In this document: in pieces, positions 1-8,252 of the stretch
Layout of the letters: each line of letters begins with the position of its first letter
How positions within the stretch are numbered: the first letter of the stretch is position 1
Source: Streptomyces sp. TN58
GTDB taxonomy: Bacteria; Actinomycetota; Actinomycetes; Streptomycetales; Streptomycetaceae
DNA length: 64,000 nt
Assembly: GCF_001941845.1 (NCBI RefSeq)
Contig: NZ_CP018870.1
Location: 5,680,001 to 5,744,000, forward strand
Direction of reading: 5' to 3'
Made by a program: the position numbers and the translations under genes
Notes under the pieces: model-generated
The model's database searches: none
Told to the model about the DNA's origin: nothing
The model's input: the letters and a program-made list of their open reading frames with translations, nothing else

Positions 1-389
1 ACCTGATGGAGCGGCTGCGCGCGGAACTCGGCCTCGCCTACGTGTTCATCGCGCACGACCTGTCGGTGGTCAAACGGGTCAGCGACCGGGTCGCCGTCAT
101 GTACCTCGGCCGGATCGTCGAGATCGGGGACAAGGCGTCCCTCTACGAGAACCCCCAGCACCCCTACACCCGGGCGCTGTTGTCCGCCGTACCGCTGCCC
201 GACCCGGCGGCGGAGCGGCGGCGGGAGCGGATCGTGCTGCTCGGCGACCCGCCGAGCCCGGCCGCCCCGCCCCCGGGCTGCACCTTCCACCCGCGCTGCC
301 CCAAGGCGCAGGAGATCTGCCGGACGGAGCGCCCGATGCTGCGGATCGCCGCCTCACGCGAGGTGGCCTGTCACTTCCCGGGTGACTGA
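1..389 (+). CDS. Oligopeptide/dipeptide ABC transporter ATP-binding protein (C-terminal part, 5' end outside window)
   Basis: This is the C-terminal part of an OppF/DppF-type ATPase that energises peptide import at the inner face of the membrane. The visible part carries the H-loop region (FIAHDLSVVKRVSDRVAVMYLGRIVE), followed by the oligopeptide-family C-terminal extension with PQHPYTRALLSA and the Cys-containing segment FHPRCPKAQEICRTERP. That extension separates peptide transporters from other ABC ATPases. Walker A, the signature motif and Walker B lie upstream of the window. The reading frame is already open at base 1, so any start codon chosen inside the window would be an artefact. It ends just before a strong hairpin shared with the convergent peptidase gene. 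The family call is firm; the exact substrate is unknown. Confidence 0.9.
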   Translation, partial: LMERLRAELGLAYVFIAHDLSVVKRVSDRVAVMYLGRIVEIGDKASLYENPQHPYTRALLSAVPLPDPAAERRRERIVLLGDPPSPAAPPPGCTFHPRCPKAQEICRTERPMLRIAASREVACHFPGD

Positions 390-408
390 CGGGGATCACG
401 GGAAGAAG

Positions 409-443
409 GGGACCCGGGGCCGACACAATCGGCCCCGGGTCCC
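409..443. terminator. Bidirectional hairpin terminator between convergent genes
   Basis: A perfect 15-bp inverted repeat (409-423 pairing with 429-443) encloses a 5-nt loop, CACAA. It sits between the converging ABC-ATPase and peptidase genes, so it can end transcription from both sides. There is no U-tract, which is common for Streptomyces terminators. Confidence 0.85.
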
Positions 444-510
444 TCCGTTACCCGCTGTACCCCCCGGTGTCGCCGGCGGCAGGGGTGGTCAGGGGGAGGA
501 GCGGACACCC

Positions 511-2580
511 CTACGCCAGGCCGAGCTCGCGGCGGAAGAACTCCAGCTCCAGCGCCATGATCTTCTCGCGGGTGCCGTTCGGCGTCATGTGGGTGACGCC
601 CGGCAGGGCCAGCAGCTGGTGGGGGCGGCCCGCGTCCGTCAGGGCCTGGGACAGGCGCAGGGTGTGCGAGGGGTGGACGTTGTCGTCGGCGAGGCCCGTG
701 ACCAGCAGCAGCGGGCGGGACAGCTTCGGGGCGTCGGGCAGCAGCGAGTCCCGTTCGTAGACGTCCGGGTGGTCCTGCGGCAGGCCCAGGTACCGCTCCG
801 TGTACGCGGTGTCGTACTGCCGGAAGTCGGTCGGCGCGGCCCCGGCCGCCGCCGCGTGGAACACGTCGGGGCGGCGCAGTACCGCCATCGCCGACAGGTA
901 GCCGCCGTACGACCAGCCGCGGATGCCGACCCGGCCGAGGTCGAGGTCGCCGTGGCGGGCGGCCAGCGCGTGCAGCGCCGCGACCTGGTCGTCGAGGGTG
1001 ACCTGGGAGAAGCCGCGGTACATGGCGTGGGTGTGGGCGGGGGAGACGTACGCGGTGCCGCGGTTGTCGACGGTCACCACCGCGAAGCCCTGGTCGGCCC
1101 ACCACTGGCGGTGCTGCCAGCGGCGCGGGTCGGCGGTGATGTCCTGGGCGCCGGGGCCGCCGTAGCTGTCCATCAGGACCGGCAGCCTGCGGCCGGGGAC
1201 GTGCCCGCGGGGCAGTACGAGCGCGGTGGGGACGGCGTGCTCGGTGACCCGCTCCAGGACCGGGGCCACCCGGTACGGCAGCGGTTCGGACAGGTCGGCG
1301 GGCGTCAACTCCCGCCCGTCGGGGGTGCGTACGGTGCGGCGCACGCGGTCGGCGCCGGCGGAGGTCAGCAGCAGGTACCCGGCCGAAGCGGTCACGCTGT
1401 GGACGCCCGGCCCGTCCGCGAGCGGGGCCGTCTCCCCGGTGGTGGTGTCCAGCAGGAGCACCTGCTGCTCGGCCGGGTCCCGCAGGGCCGCCTCGATCAG
1501 CAGCCGGCCCTCGTGGATCCCGGCCACCCGGCGGACCTGGACCTCGTCCCCGGTGAGCGGTACGCCGTCCACGGCGAGGCCCCGCGCGCCGCCGCCGGGG
1601 GTGTCGGTGACGGTCAGCGTCCGCCCGTCGGGGAGCCGGCAGGGGGTGCCGCCGACGTCGGGGTCCACCCAGAGGGGGTGCGTGGTGCGGGACACCTCCC
1701 GGGTGCGGCCGGTGGCGGGGTCGGCGGAGAGCAGGACGACGGTGCGCTGGAGCCGGTCCTGGACGGTGAGCAGGATCTCCCCGGCCGACTCCCAGCCCGC
1801 GTCGGAGACGTAGGGGTAGGTTTCGGCGTCCCAGTCGATCCGGGTCCGGGTCCCGGTCCCGTCCGGGCGGAGCACCCACAGCTGGACGTCGGCGTTGGGC
1901 CCGCCCGCCTCCGGGTAGGCGAAGTCCTCGGCCGGCAGCTCGGGGTGGGCCGGGTCGGCGAACCACCGTCGCCGGAGGGCGGATTCGTCGACGCGGGCGG
2001 CGAGCAGCGTGTTGCCGTCGGGGGACCACCAGTGCCCCCGGGAGCGTCCCAGTTCCTCGGCGGCGGCGAACTCGGCCAGGCCCCAGCGGGCTCCGTCGTC
2101 GGGGCTGACCCGGCCGCCCGGGGCGACGTACAGGGCGTCGTCGGCGACATAGGCGGTGCGTGAGCCGTCGGCGTTGGGCCGCGGGTCCAGCGCGGGTCCG
2201 GCGGCTGGGATCTCGCGGAGGCTTCCGGCGCCGTCCGCGGTGACCTCGTACAGCCGCCCGTACAGGGGGAAGGCGGCGCGGCGCCCGTCGCCGGAGAGGG
2301 CGTAGGAGCCGATCCCGGCGGCGACGAGCCGGGTGCGTTCGCGCAGCCGGCGCTCGGCGGTGGGGAGCGGGCCGGGCTCGGGGCACAGCTCGCGGGGATC
2401 GGCAAGCCGGATCTCCTCTCCGGTGGCGGTGTCGAGCACCCAGAGGCTGTCGAAGGCGTCGGTCGCGCCGGTCGAGCGGAGGAACCAGAGGAGCCTGCCG
2501 TCGTCCCCGAAGGACAGTGCGCGCGGGGCGCCGTGGGTGAATCGGGCCGTGCTGGCGGAGAGCCTGAGGAAGTCGTCCAT
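511..2580 (-). CDS. S9 family peptidase (prolyl oligopeptidase / DPP-IV-like)
   Basis: This 689-aa protein is a serine peptidase of clan SC, family S9, probably cytoplasmic because no signal peptide is visible. The N-terminal two thirds look like the beta-propeller that gates the active site (repeated WSPDG-type strands). The last 230 residues form the alpha/beta-hydrolase domain. The nucleophile lies in GWSYGGYLSA. The acid is probably in GLADDNVHPSH and the catalytic His in LPGVTHMTPNG. Its length fits the family. It is transcribed toward the peptide-importer ATPase, so it may process imported peptides; that is inference from context. The start is ATG at 2580, 10 bp from a 7-bp inverted repeat that may be its operator. 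Confidence 0.92.
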   Translation of the reverse strand: MDDFLRLSASTARFTHGAPRALSFGDDGRLLWFLRSTGATDAFDSLWVLDTATGEEIRLADPRELCPEPGPLPTAERRLRERTRLVAAGIGSYALSGDGRRAAFPLYGRLYEVTADGAGSLREIPAAGPALDPRPNADGSRTAYVADDALYVAPGGRVSPDDGARWGLAEFAAAEELGRSRGHWWSPDGNTLLAARVDESALRRRWFADPAHPELPAEDFAYPEAGGPNADVQLWVLRPDGTGTRTRIDWDAETYPYVSDAGWESAGEILLTVQDRLQRTVVLLSADPATGRTREVSRTTHPLWVDPDVGGTPCRLPDGRTLTVTDTPGGGARGLAVDGVPLTGDEVQVRRVAGIHEGRLLIEAALRDPAEQQVLLLDTTTGETAPLADGPGVHSVTASAGYLLLTSAGADRVRRTVRTPDGRELTPADLSEPLPYRVAPVLERVTEHAVPTALVLPRGHVPGRRLPVLMDSYGGPGAQDITADPRRWQHRQWWADQGFAVVTVDNRGTAYVSPAHTHAMYRGFSQVTLDDQVAALHALAARHGDLDLGRVGIRGWSYGGYLSAMAVLRRPDVFHAAAAGAAPTDFRQYDTAYTERYLGLPQDHPDVYERDSLLPDAPKLSRPLLLVTGLADDNVHPSHTLRLSQALTDAGRPHQLLALPGVTHMTPNGTREKIMALELEFFRRELGLA

Positions 2581-2589
2581 GGCCGTAGT

Positions 2590-2608
2590 GTGACATGTGA
2601 AATGTCAC
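2590..2608. promoter_or_regulatory. Inverted repeat in divergent promoter (peptidase / MFS exporter)
   Basis: A perfect palindrome, GTGACAT-GTGAA-ATGTCAC, starts 10 bp upstream of the peptidase start and about 55 bp upstream of the MFS gene. Its size and position suit a dimeric repressor. No regulator gene is adjacent, so the binding protein is unknown. Confidence 0.5.
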
Positions 2609-2662
2609 CCCCACTAGGCCGTTCGAGTGGTGGTGCCTGGAGGGCGGGCTTAGCGTCGGAGG

Positions 2663-4216
2663 GTGGACCCGAACGCAGCGCCGAGCAGCAAACGGACCGA
2701 CGGCTCGGTCCGAGGAAGCGGCAGCGGACTCGCCCTGTTCGTCATCGCGTCCTGCCAACTCATGGTGGTTCTCGACATCACGATCGTGAACATCGCGCTC
2801 CCGCACATCCAGAGCGCCCTGGACTTCTCGACCGAAAGCCTCTCGTGGGTCGTCAACGCCTACACCCTCGCCTTCGGCGGCCTGCTGCTCCTCGGCGGCC
2901 GCACCGGCGACATCCTCGGCCGCAAACGTGTCTTCGTCTTCGGCGTCCTGCTCTTCGGCCTGGCCTCACTCCTCGGCGGGCTCTCCCAGAACGAGGGCCA
3001 GTTGATGGCCGCACGCGCCCTGCAGGGCGTCGGCGGCGCCATCGCCTCACCGACCGCACTCGCCCTGATCACCACCACCTTCCGGGAAGGCCCCGCCCGC
3101 AACCGGGCGTTCGGGGTGTTCGCCGGAGTCTCGGCGGCGGGCGGCGCGATCGGGCTCCTCGCGGGCGGCATCCTCGTCGAATGGCTGGACTGGCGCTGGG
3201 TCCTCTTCGTCAACGTCCCCATCGCGCTCGTCATCGCCGTACTGGCCGCGAAGGTCCTGCGCGAGTCCGAACGCCACCCCGGACACTTCGACTTCGCGGG
3301 CGCGCTGCTGTCCACCGTGGGCATGGTCGCGCTCGTCTACGGCTTCATCCGGGCCTCCCAGGAGGGCTGGCGCGACCCGGTGACGCTCGCCTCCTTCGGC
3401 GCGGCCGTGGTCCTGCTGACCCTCTTCATCCTCAACGAGCGGCGGTCGCCGCAGCCCATCACCCCGCTGCACATGTTCGCCGACCGCAACCGGGCCGGCA
3501 CCTACGGGATCATGCTCATGCTCGCCTGCGCGATCTTCGGCATGTTCTTCTTCCTCACCCTCTTCGTGCAGAACGTGCTCGGCTTCAGCCCCATCCAGGC
3601 CGGCCTCGCCTTCCTGCCGGTCAGCGCGGTGATCGCGGTGGGTGCGGGCCTCACCGCGAAGCTGCTGCCGAAGTTCGGGCCCAAACCGTTCATGGTCTGC
3701 GGCGCACTGTCCTCGGCCGTCGGGCTGGCCTGGCTGACGCGGATCGACGTCCATTCCACGTACCTGGGCAGCATCCTGGGGCCGATGCTGTTCTTCGCCC
3801 TCGGCATGGGCCTGCAGTTCGTGTCGCTGACGCTGATGGCCCTGTCCAACGTCCCCGACCGGGAGTCCGGGGCGGCATCCGGACTGCTGAACACCACGCA
3901 GCAGGTGGGCGGCTCGCTCGGCCTGTCGATCCTGGTGACCGTCTTCGGCACGGCCAGCCGCAACGAGGCCAAGGAGCAGGTGCCGGACTTCCTCGCCACG
4001 GCGGGGCCCGTGCAGCGGGCCTTCTTCGAACGCACCGGCCAGCTCCCGAAGCCCTGGGGCGACCAGGTGCTGACCTCGGGCATCAGCACGGCCTTCGTCG
4101 TGGCCGCCCTCTTCACCCTGGTCGGGGCGGCGATCGCACTGTTCGTCATCCAGGTCCGCCCCTCCGACCTCGAACGCCTCCAGGGCAACCACAAACCGGC
4201 GGCCGACCGCATCTGA
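2663..4216 (+). CDS. MFS drug exporter, DHA2 (EmrB/QacA) family
   Basis: This 517-aa integral membrane protein is a proton-driven exporter with about 14 predicted transmembrane segments. Helix 1 (GSGLALFVIASCQLMVVLDITIVNIALP) holds the DHA2-typical D-x-T-I-V-N-(I/V)-A-L-P motif. The loop LLLLGGRTGDILGRKRVF matches MFS motif A, and the GGAIGLLAGGILVEWLDWRWVLFVNVP stretch matches antiporter motif C. The GTG start at 2663 follows a weak GGAGGG. It is divergent from the S9 peptidase with an inverted repeat between them. Such proteins usually export lipophilic drugs or the host's own metabolites; the substrate cannot be told from sequence. Confidence 0.93.
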   Translation: MDPNAAPSSKRTDGSVRGSGSGLALFVIASCQLMVVLDITIVNIALPHIQSALDFSTESLSWVVNAYTLAFGGLLLLGGRTGDILGRKRVFVFGVLLFGLASLLGGLSQNEGQLMAARALQGVGGAIASPTALALITTTFREGPARNRAFGVFAGVSAAGGAIGLLAGGILVEWLDWRWVLFVNVPIALVIAVLAAKVLRESERHPGHFDFAGALLSTVGMVALVYGFIRASQEGWRDPVTLASFGAAVVLLTLFILNERRSPQPITPLHMFADRNRAGTYGIMLMLACAIFGMFFFLTLFVQNVLGFSPIQAGLAFLPVSAVIAVGAGLTAKLLPKFGPKPFMVCGALSSAVGLAWLTRIDVHSTYLGSILGPMLFFALGMGLQFVSLTLMALSNVPDRESGAASGLLNTTQQVGGSLGLSILVTVFGTASRNEAKEQVPDFLATAGPVQRAFFERTGQLPKPWGDQVLTSGISTAFVVAALFTLVGAAIALFVIQVRPSDLERLQGNHKPAADRI

Positions 4217-4274
4217 GCCGGGCCGGGGACCTGCGCCGAGCCGGCCCCCGATACGCCCGGCGGTCCGGCGCGGG

Positions 4275-4787
4275 TCAGGCCACGGTGACTCCGGTGACAC
4301 GGCCCACGAAGCCGTTCAGGTTGCCCTCCATGCGCGCCAGCCGCTCGTCGAGCGTCAGCGACTCCTCCTGCCGTCCGGCACGCAGCTTCGGCTGCCGCTT
4401 GCCGCGCACGTACAGGGAGCAGGCCAGGTCCGCGCAGATGTACGTGCCGACCGTGTTGCCCTCGCGGCCGCGGGCGCCCGCCAGCGGAGCGGCCAGCAGC
4501 GTCACCCCGGACGAGGCGTGGCCCGTCAGGCAGATCTGGCACAGGCTGGACTTCACCGCGCTGGTCCGGCCCACGGACGGCACCCGCAGGGAGATCCCCA
4601 GCGGGCCCCCGTCCCGCGGCAGCACCAGATGCGCCCGCAGCGGCGCGCCCGGATCGACCCACCCCAGGAAGTCCAGGTCCTCCCAGGGCAGTTCGGCGAA
4701 GTCGAGGGGCAGGCGCAGGCGCGCCGCCTCCCCCTTGGTGCAGTTCACGAAGGATGCGCGGATCTGTTTCTCGGTGAGTGGTTCCAC
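4275..4787 (-). CDS. FBP-domain protein with C-terminal treble-clef zinc finger (EF-G-binding/FusB-like)
   Basis: This protein of about 170 aa resembles the actinobacterial FBP_C family, related to the zinc-finger half of EF-G-binding proteins of the FusB type. A CQIC pair near the middle and a C-x4-C pair (CADLAC) would hold one zinc ion. The KSSLCQICLTGHASSGVTLLAAPLAG and NTVGTYICADLACSLYVRGK segments are the conserved core. I chose the GTG at 4787 (product MEPLTEKQIRASF), which has an AGGG upstream. The longer frame to 4853 begins with an unconvincing Pro-rich leader. By family analogy it may act on the ribosome or EF-G, but no role is established here. Confidence 0.8.
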   Translation of the reverse strand: MEPLTEKQIRASFVNCTKGEAARLRLPLDFAELPWEDLDFLGWVDPGAPLRAHLVLPRDGGPLGISLRVPSVGRTSAVKSSLCQICLTGHASSGVTLLAAPLAGARGREGNTVGTYICADLACSLYVRGKRQPKLRAGRQEESLTLDERLARMEGNLNGFVGRVTGVTVA

Positions 4788-4889
4788 GGGCGTCGACCCT
4801 ATTGCGCACCCGGGCCGGCCCGCACCCCAATATCCGGGGGGAGGGGGGAACATCCGGGGCGTTCGTGGCCTCCTCCCTCCTGCGGGCTG

Positions 4890-6296
4890 TCAGCCGTCCA
4901 GGCGGCGGACCCGGCAGCGCGCGGGGCCCTCGGTCCGCAGGGTGATCCCCGCGCCGACCGGGACCTCGGCGTCCACCGCCTCGAACGAGTACGCCCGCAG
5001 GATCATCGCCAGCGCGATCACCGACTCCAGCATCGAGAAGTGCTGCCCGATGCAGGCCCGCGGCCCGCCGCCGAACGGGAGCCACGCGTACCGCGGCCGC
5101 CCGGCCTCCGCCTCCGGGGTGAACCGGTCCGGGTCGAAGCGCTCCGGGTCGGGCCAGTGCTCAGGGCGGCGGTGCGTCACCCAGGGCGCGAGGATCACGT
5201 CCGCGCCCCCGGGGATGGCGTACCCGCCGATCCGGGTGGCGGCGACGGCCTTGCGGCCGATGACCGGCGCGGCCGGGTACAGCCGCATGGCCTCCTTGAG
5301 CACCTGCGAGAGGTACGGGAGCCGCTCCAGGTCGGAGGCCTCCGGCCGGCGTCCGCCCAGGACGCGGGTGATCTCCTCGCGGGCCCGGTCCTGCTGCTCG
5401 GGGTGGCGGGCCAGCAGGTGCAGCGCGAAGCAGAGGGAGGTGGCGGTCGTCTCGTGCCCGGCGAGCAGGAAGATCAGCACCTGGTCGCGGAGCTCGGCGG
5501 CGTCGAACTCCTTGTCGTCCGCGCTCCGGGCGGCGGCCAGCAGCGTCAGCAGGTCCTCCCCGGAGCCGCCGTCAGGGGACGCCTCGGCGCCTGTCCGGCG
5601 CCGCTGCCCGATGATCCGGTCGCAGACCCCGTACAGCTCGGCCAGCGCGGCGGCCGCCCGCCTGTTGCCCGGGGTGGGCCAGCTGCGCGGGATGTTGGCG
5701 GGGGAGTACCCGCGGCGCAGGACGTAGTCGGTGATGACCGGGAAGCAGCGGGCCACCACGTCGGCGGTGGCTTCCACGTCGGTGCCGAAGAGGATCCGGG
5801 CGACCGCCCGCAGGGCGAGGTGGGCCATCTCGTCGGACACGTCGACGATGCCGTCCGGGGCCTCCTCCCAGGCGGTGACCACCGAAGCGGTCTCGGCGGC
5901 GACGGCCCCGGCGTACCCGTCCACCCGGCGCCGTGTGAACAGCGGCTGCACGAGTCGGCGCTGGCGCAGGTAGTCCTCGTCCTGACTGGTCAGCAGGCCG
6001 TTGCCGAAGGACTCCCGGATCTCCTGGTAGAAGGCGTTGTCCTTGCGGAAGTTGGCCGCCTCGGAGGCGAGCACCTGCTGCACGCCCTCGGGGGAGAAGA
6101 CGCAGTACAGGTCGGCCCGCACCCCGGGCGGCCCGGCCGAGACCCGTACGACGTCCCCGTGCAGCCGCTGGGCCCGCAGAAAGGTGCCGAGGGAATCCGT
6201 CTTCAGGTCGTGGAGCGATCCGAGCAGCGGCGCGCCGGCGAGCGCGGGCACCTCCGTACTCGCTCCGGTTCCGCCCGTGTTGGTGTCCAGTGCCAC
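4890..6296 (-). CDS. Cytochrome P450
   Basis: A haem-thiolate monooxygenase of about 468 aa, soluble as in other bacterial P450s. Key motifs are present: I-helix AGHETTATS (residues about 280-290), K-helix EAMR (ExxR), and the haem loop FGGGPRACIG with the proximal Cys near residue 415. The mixed character (PERFDPDRF, LPFGGGPRACIGQHFSMLE) is closer to the CYP102/CYP4-like and pentalenene-oxygenase type than to CYP105. The start is GTG at 6296 (product begins VALDTNTGGTG) behind GGGAC. The longer upstream frame is Arg/Pro shadow sequence. There is no ferredoxin or terpene synthase nearby, so the substrate and redox partner are unknown. Confidence 0.9.
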   Translation of the reverse strand: MALDTNTGGTGASTEVPALAGAPLLGSLHDLKTDSLGTFLRAQRLHGDVVRVSAGPPGVRADLYCVFSPEGVQQVLASEAANFRKDNAFYQEIRESFGNGLLTSQDEDYLRQRRLVQPLFTRRRVDGYAGAVAAETASVVTAWEEAPDGIVDVSDEMAHLALRAVARILFGTDVEATADVVARCFPVITDYVLRRGYSPANIPRSWPTPGNRRAAAALAELYGVCDRIIGQRRRTGAEASPDGGSGEDLLTLLAAARSADDKEFDAAELRDQVLIFLLAGHETTATSLCFALHLLARHPEQQDRAREEITRVLGGRRPEASDLERLPYLSQVLKEAMRLYPAAPVIGRKAVAATRIGGYAIPGGADVILAPWVTHRRPEHWPDPERFDPDRFTPEAEAGRPRYAWLPFGGGPRACIGQHFSMLESVIALAMILRAYSFEAVDAEVPVGAGITLRTEGPARCRVRRLDG

Positions 6297-6397
6297 TCGG
6301 CCCGCCCGTCCCCTCGTCGTCCCCGCGCCTTCGCGAGGAGCCTGATTCTGCCGCCCCTGTTTGTTTCTGGCGAGAGCGCGTGCCCCGCCGGGTCGGA

Positions 6398-6954
6398 TCA
6401 CAGCTCCCGCAGGTAGCGGAGTTCGGTCAGGGTGACGTCGCGGTGGACGCCCTCGTGGATGTCCTCGTAGACGTCGTCCTGTGTCGCGCCGTCGGCCGCG
6501 TATCCGGCCCGCGTGTAGAAGCGCCGGGCGCGCCGGTTGTCCCGGAGGACCCACAAGGCCGATGTCGCGAAGCCCTGGCCGCGCATCGCGGCGTGCGCCT
6601 CGGCGAGGAGCCCGCGGCCGATGCCCGTGCCGATGAGGTCCGGCGCCACGTACAGGGCGTACACCTCACCCGCCCGGCCCGCGCCGGGAGCCGCGCCCGG
6701 TACCTCGCCGCGGGCGGGCCCGAAGCAGACCCACCCCACCGGACCGCGCTCGCCGACCGCCACGAGGTCCCTGGACTCCCGCCCGGGCCGGGCGAACACT
6801 CCCGCCGGCGGCGGGCGTCGTCCCCGACTGTCATCGCGTCCAGGTATCCCTGGGGAACGACGCCGGCGTACGCCGCCTGCCACCCCCGGACCCGGATCGC
6901 CGAGACGGCCTCGATGTCGGCCCCACCCATCTCCCGCACGCGCACACCCGCCAT
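6398..6954 (-). pseudogene. GNAT N-acetyltransferase disrupted by a 1-nt deletion
   Basis: The N-terminal third (MAGVRVREMGGADIEAVSAI, then RGWQAAYAGVVPQGYLDAM) is in one frame. The remainder (SRDLVAVGERGPVGWVCFGP, then YALYVAPDLIGTGIGRGLL with the acetyl-CoA loop and LWVLRDNRRARRFYTRAGY) is in another. The switch falls at about 6794-6799, where the minus strand reads GAGTGTTCGCC. Adding one G gives GAG-TGG-TTC-GCC and a smooth family-like RREWFARPGRES. So one base appears deleted, and the total length (557 nt) is one short of a multiple of three. The intact product would be about 185 aa. A sequencing error is the alternative to a true pseudogene. Confidence 0.75.
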
Positions 6955-6991
6955 CGCGCCAAGGTAGGCGACGGCTCCGCGCCGAACCACC

Positions 6992-7021
6992 GATCACCGC
7001 CCGGCGTCCCGGGCGGTGATC
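6992..7021 (-). terminator. Hairpin terminator after AraC-type regulator
   Basis: A perfect 13-bp stem (6992-7004 with 7009-7021) has a 4-nt loop, CGTC. It lies directly downstream of the stop codon of the minus-strand AraC-type gene. Confidence 0.75.
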
Positions 7022-7036
7022 CGCAGCACCCGTGCG

Positions 7037-7906
7037 CTACGCGGGCTCGACCGGCAGCCACAGCTCGCAGGTCGCGGTGCTGAAGTCCGCCGCGCGGTCG
7101 AGGGTGGCGACGATCGAGGGGCCGGGGCGCAGGCGCCACGGGTTGGAGGGGAACCAGTCGGTCGCGGTCGCCGCCCACGTCGTCTGCAGGGCCTGCGGAT
7201 GAGGTCCGCTGGTACGGAAGACCGCCCACATCCCCTCCGGCACCTCGATGGCGTCGAGGCCGTCCGGGGCGGGAGTCGCCCCGTCGAGGGCGACTCCGTG
7301 CAGGTAGGTCAGTTCGCTGCCTTCCGCCGCGTCCGGATCGACGTCGTCGGAGACCTGGAGCAGGCCGCCCGGTTCGGTGTCGCTCAGGGCCTTCAGCCGC
7401 AGGTGCTCCTCCGGCGGCAGTGCGGCGATGTGCTCCTGGATGTGCGGGTTGACGCCCTGGTGGACGAGCGGGACCCGGACGGCGTGTCCGACCAGCCGGA
7501 ACGCGGGGCGGTTGACAAGGCGGGTGTCCATGGGGACGCTCCCTTCGACGGTCAGGCGGAACCTGAGCTGCGGTTGTGTGCGCAAGGGGCCTCCGTCGCG
7601 GCGCACGTCACCGGGCCCGGCGCCGTGCACCGCCCGGAACGCCCGCCCGAACGCCTCGCCCGACCCGTATCCGTGCCGGACCGCGATGCTGAGCAGGTCC
7701 GCCTCGCCGCGTACGACGTCGGCGGCGGCGACGGTCATGCGCCGCCGCCGTACGTACTCCGACAGCGGCATGCCGGCCAGGGACGAGAACATCCGGCGCA
7801 GGTGGTACTCGGTGGTACCGAGCGCGCCTGCCAGTCCCTGGACGTCGGGCTCCTCGGCGAGGTGCTCCTCGACGAGATCGACCAGCCGGTTGAGCGCAGA
7901 GATCAC
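7037..7906 (-). CDS. AraC-family transcriptional regulator with GyrI-like effector domain
   Basis: This 289-aa cytoplasmic regulator has two domains. Residues 1-105 form the double HTH of AraC/XylS proteins (DVQGLAGALGTTEYHLRRMFSSLAGMPLSEYVRRRRM and LLSIAVRHGYGSGEAFGRAFRAVHGAGP). Residues about 125-289 look like a GyrI/BmrR-like small-molecule-binding fold (HGVALDGATPAPDGLDAIEVPEGMWAVFRTSGPHPQAL, ending ELWLPVEPA). This is the Rob-type order: DNA binding first, ligand binding second. The GTG start at 7906 has a clear AAAGGAGG 6 nt upstream. A pair of 12-bp direct repeats lies about 80-105 bp upstream and may be its binding site. The target regulon is unknown. Confidence 0.9.
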   Translation of the reverse strand: MISALNRLVDLVEEHLAEEPDVQGLAGALGTTEYHLRRMFSSLAGMPLSEYVRRRRMTVAAADVVRGEADLLSIAVRHGYGSGEAFGRAFRAVHGAGPGDVRRDGGPLRTQPQLRFRLTVEGSVPMDTRLVNRPAFRLVGHAVRVPLVHQGVNPHIQEHIAALPPEEHLRLKALSDTEPGGLLQVSDDVDPDAAEGSELTYLHGVALDGATPAPDGLDAIEVPEGMWAVFRTSGPHPQALQTTWAATATDWFPSNPWRLRPGPSIVATLDRAADFSTATCELWLPVEPA

Positions 7907-7985
7907 GGGGGCCTCCTTTCGACTCCCACCCTGGCAGCCGCCGCCCCCGCCGCACCCGACCGCGGCGAACCGATCCGATCAGACG

Positions 7986-8012
7986 GGATCGGACCGGACC
8001 GGATCGGACCGG
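7986..8012. repeat. Direct repeat GGATCGGACCGG x2 at 15-bp spacing
   Basis: Two identical 12-mers (7986-7997 and 8001-8012) lie between the AraC-type gene start and the end of a small gene. A partly inverted copy (CGATCCGATC) sits just to the left. Same-orientation sites about 1.5 helical turns apart could bind an AraC-type protein, but simple-sequence drift is equally possible. Confidence 0.4.
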
Positions 8013-8039
8013 TGCCGGGGACCTCTCGGAGGGCGCCCG

Positions 8040-8201
8040 CTACGCGCTGTCGAAGATGGCGCCGACCGTCTCCGTGATCCGGTGCCTCCACTTGTGCCGG
8101 CGGTTGCAGTACTGGCGCGGGAACCAGCGCCGCTCCTGCGGAATCGGCTGGTTGCACCACTTGCACAGCACCGTGCGCCCTCGGCTCGCGAAATCCCCCA
8201 T
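8040..8201 (-). CDS. Small Cys/Arg-rich protein, putative zinc-binding (53 aa)
   Basis: This is an unrecognised small protein. It begins MGDFASRGRTVLCKWCNQPI and continues with a WFPRQYCNRRHKWRHR segment. The CKWC pair plus a later C-N-R-R-H could form a C2-CH zinc knuckle, as in short actinobacterial zinc-ribbon proteins. The rest is strongly basic, so nucleic-acid contact is plausible but unproven. The ATG at 8201 gives a clean 54-codon frame ending in TAG. It lies in the same orientation as the lipoprotein gene, 51 bp downstream of it. Confidence 0.6.
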   Translation of the reverse strand: MGDFASRGRTVLCKWCNQPIPQERRWFPRQYCNRRHKWRHRITETVGAIFDSA

Positions 8202-8252
8202 GCCCCGACTCTAACCGCAGCGACCTGCGCCTTCGCCGCGCGGGGGAACGTT

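Noticed and set aside
4217..4274. Terminator between the MFS and FBP genes
   Set aside because: GC-rich partial complementarity exists but no continuous stem longer than about 5 bp could be drawn.
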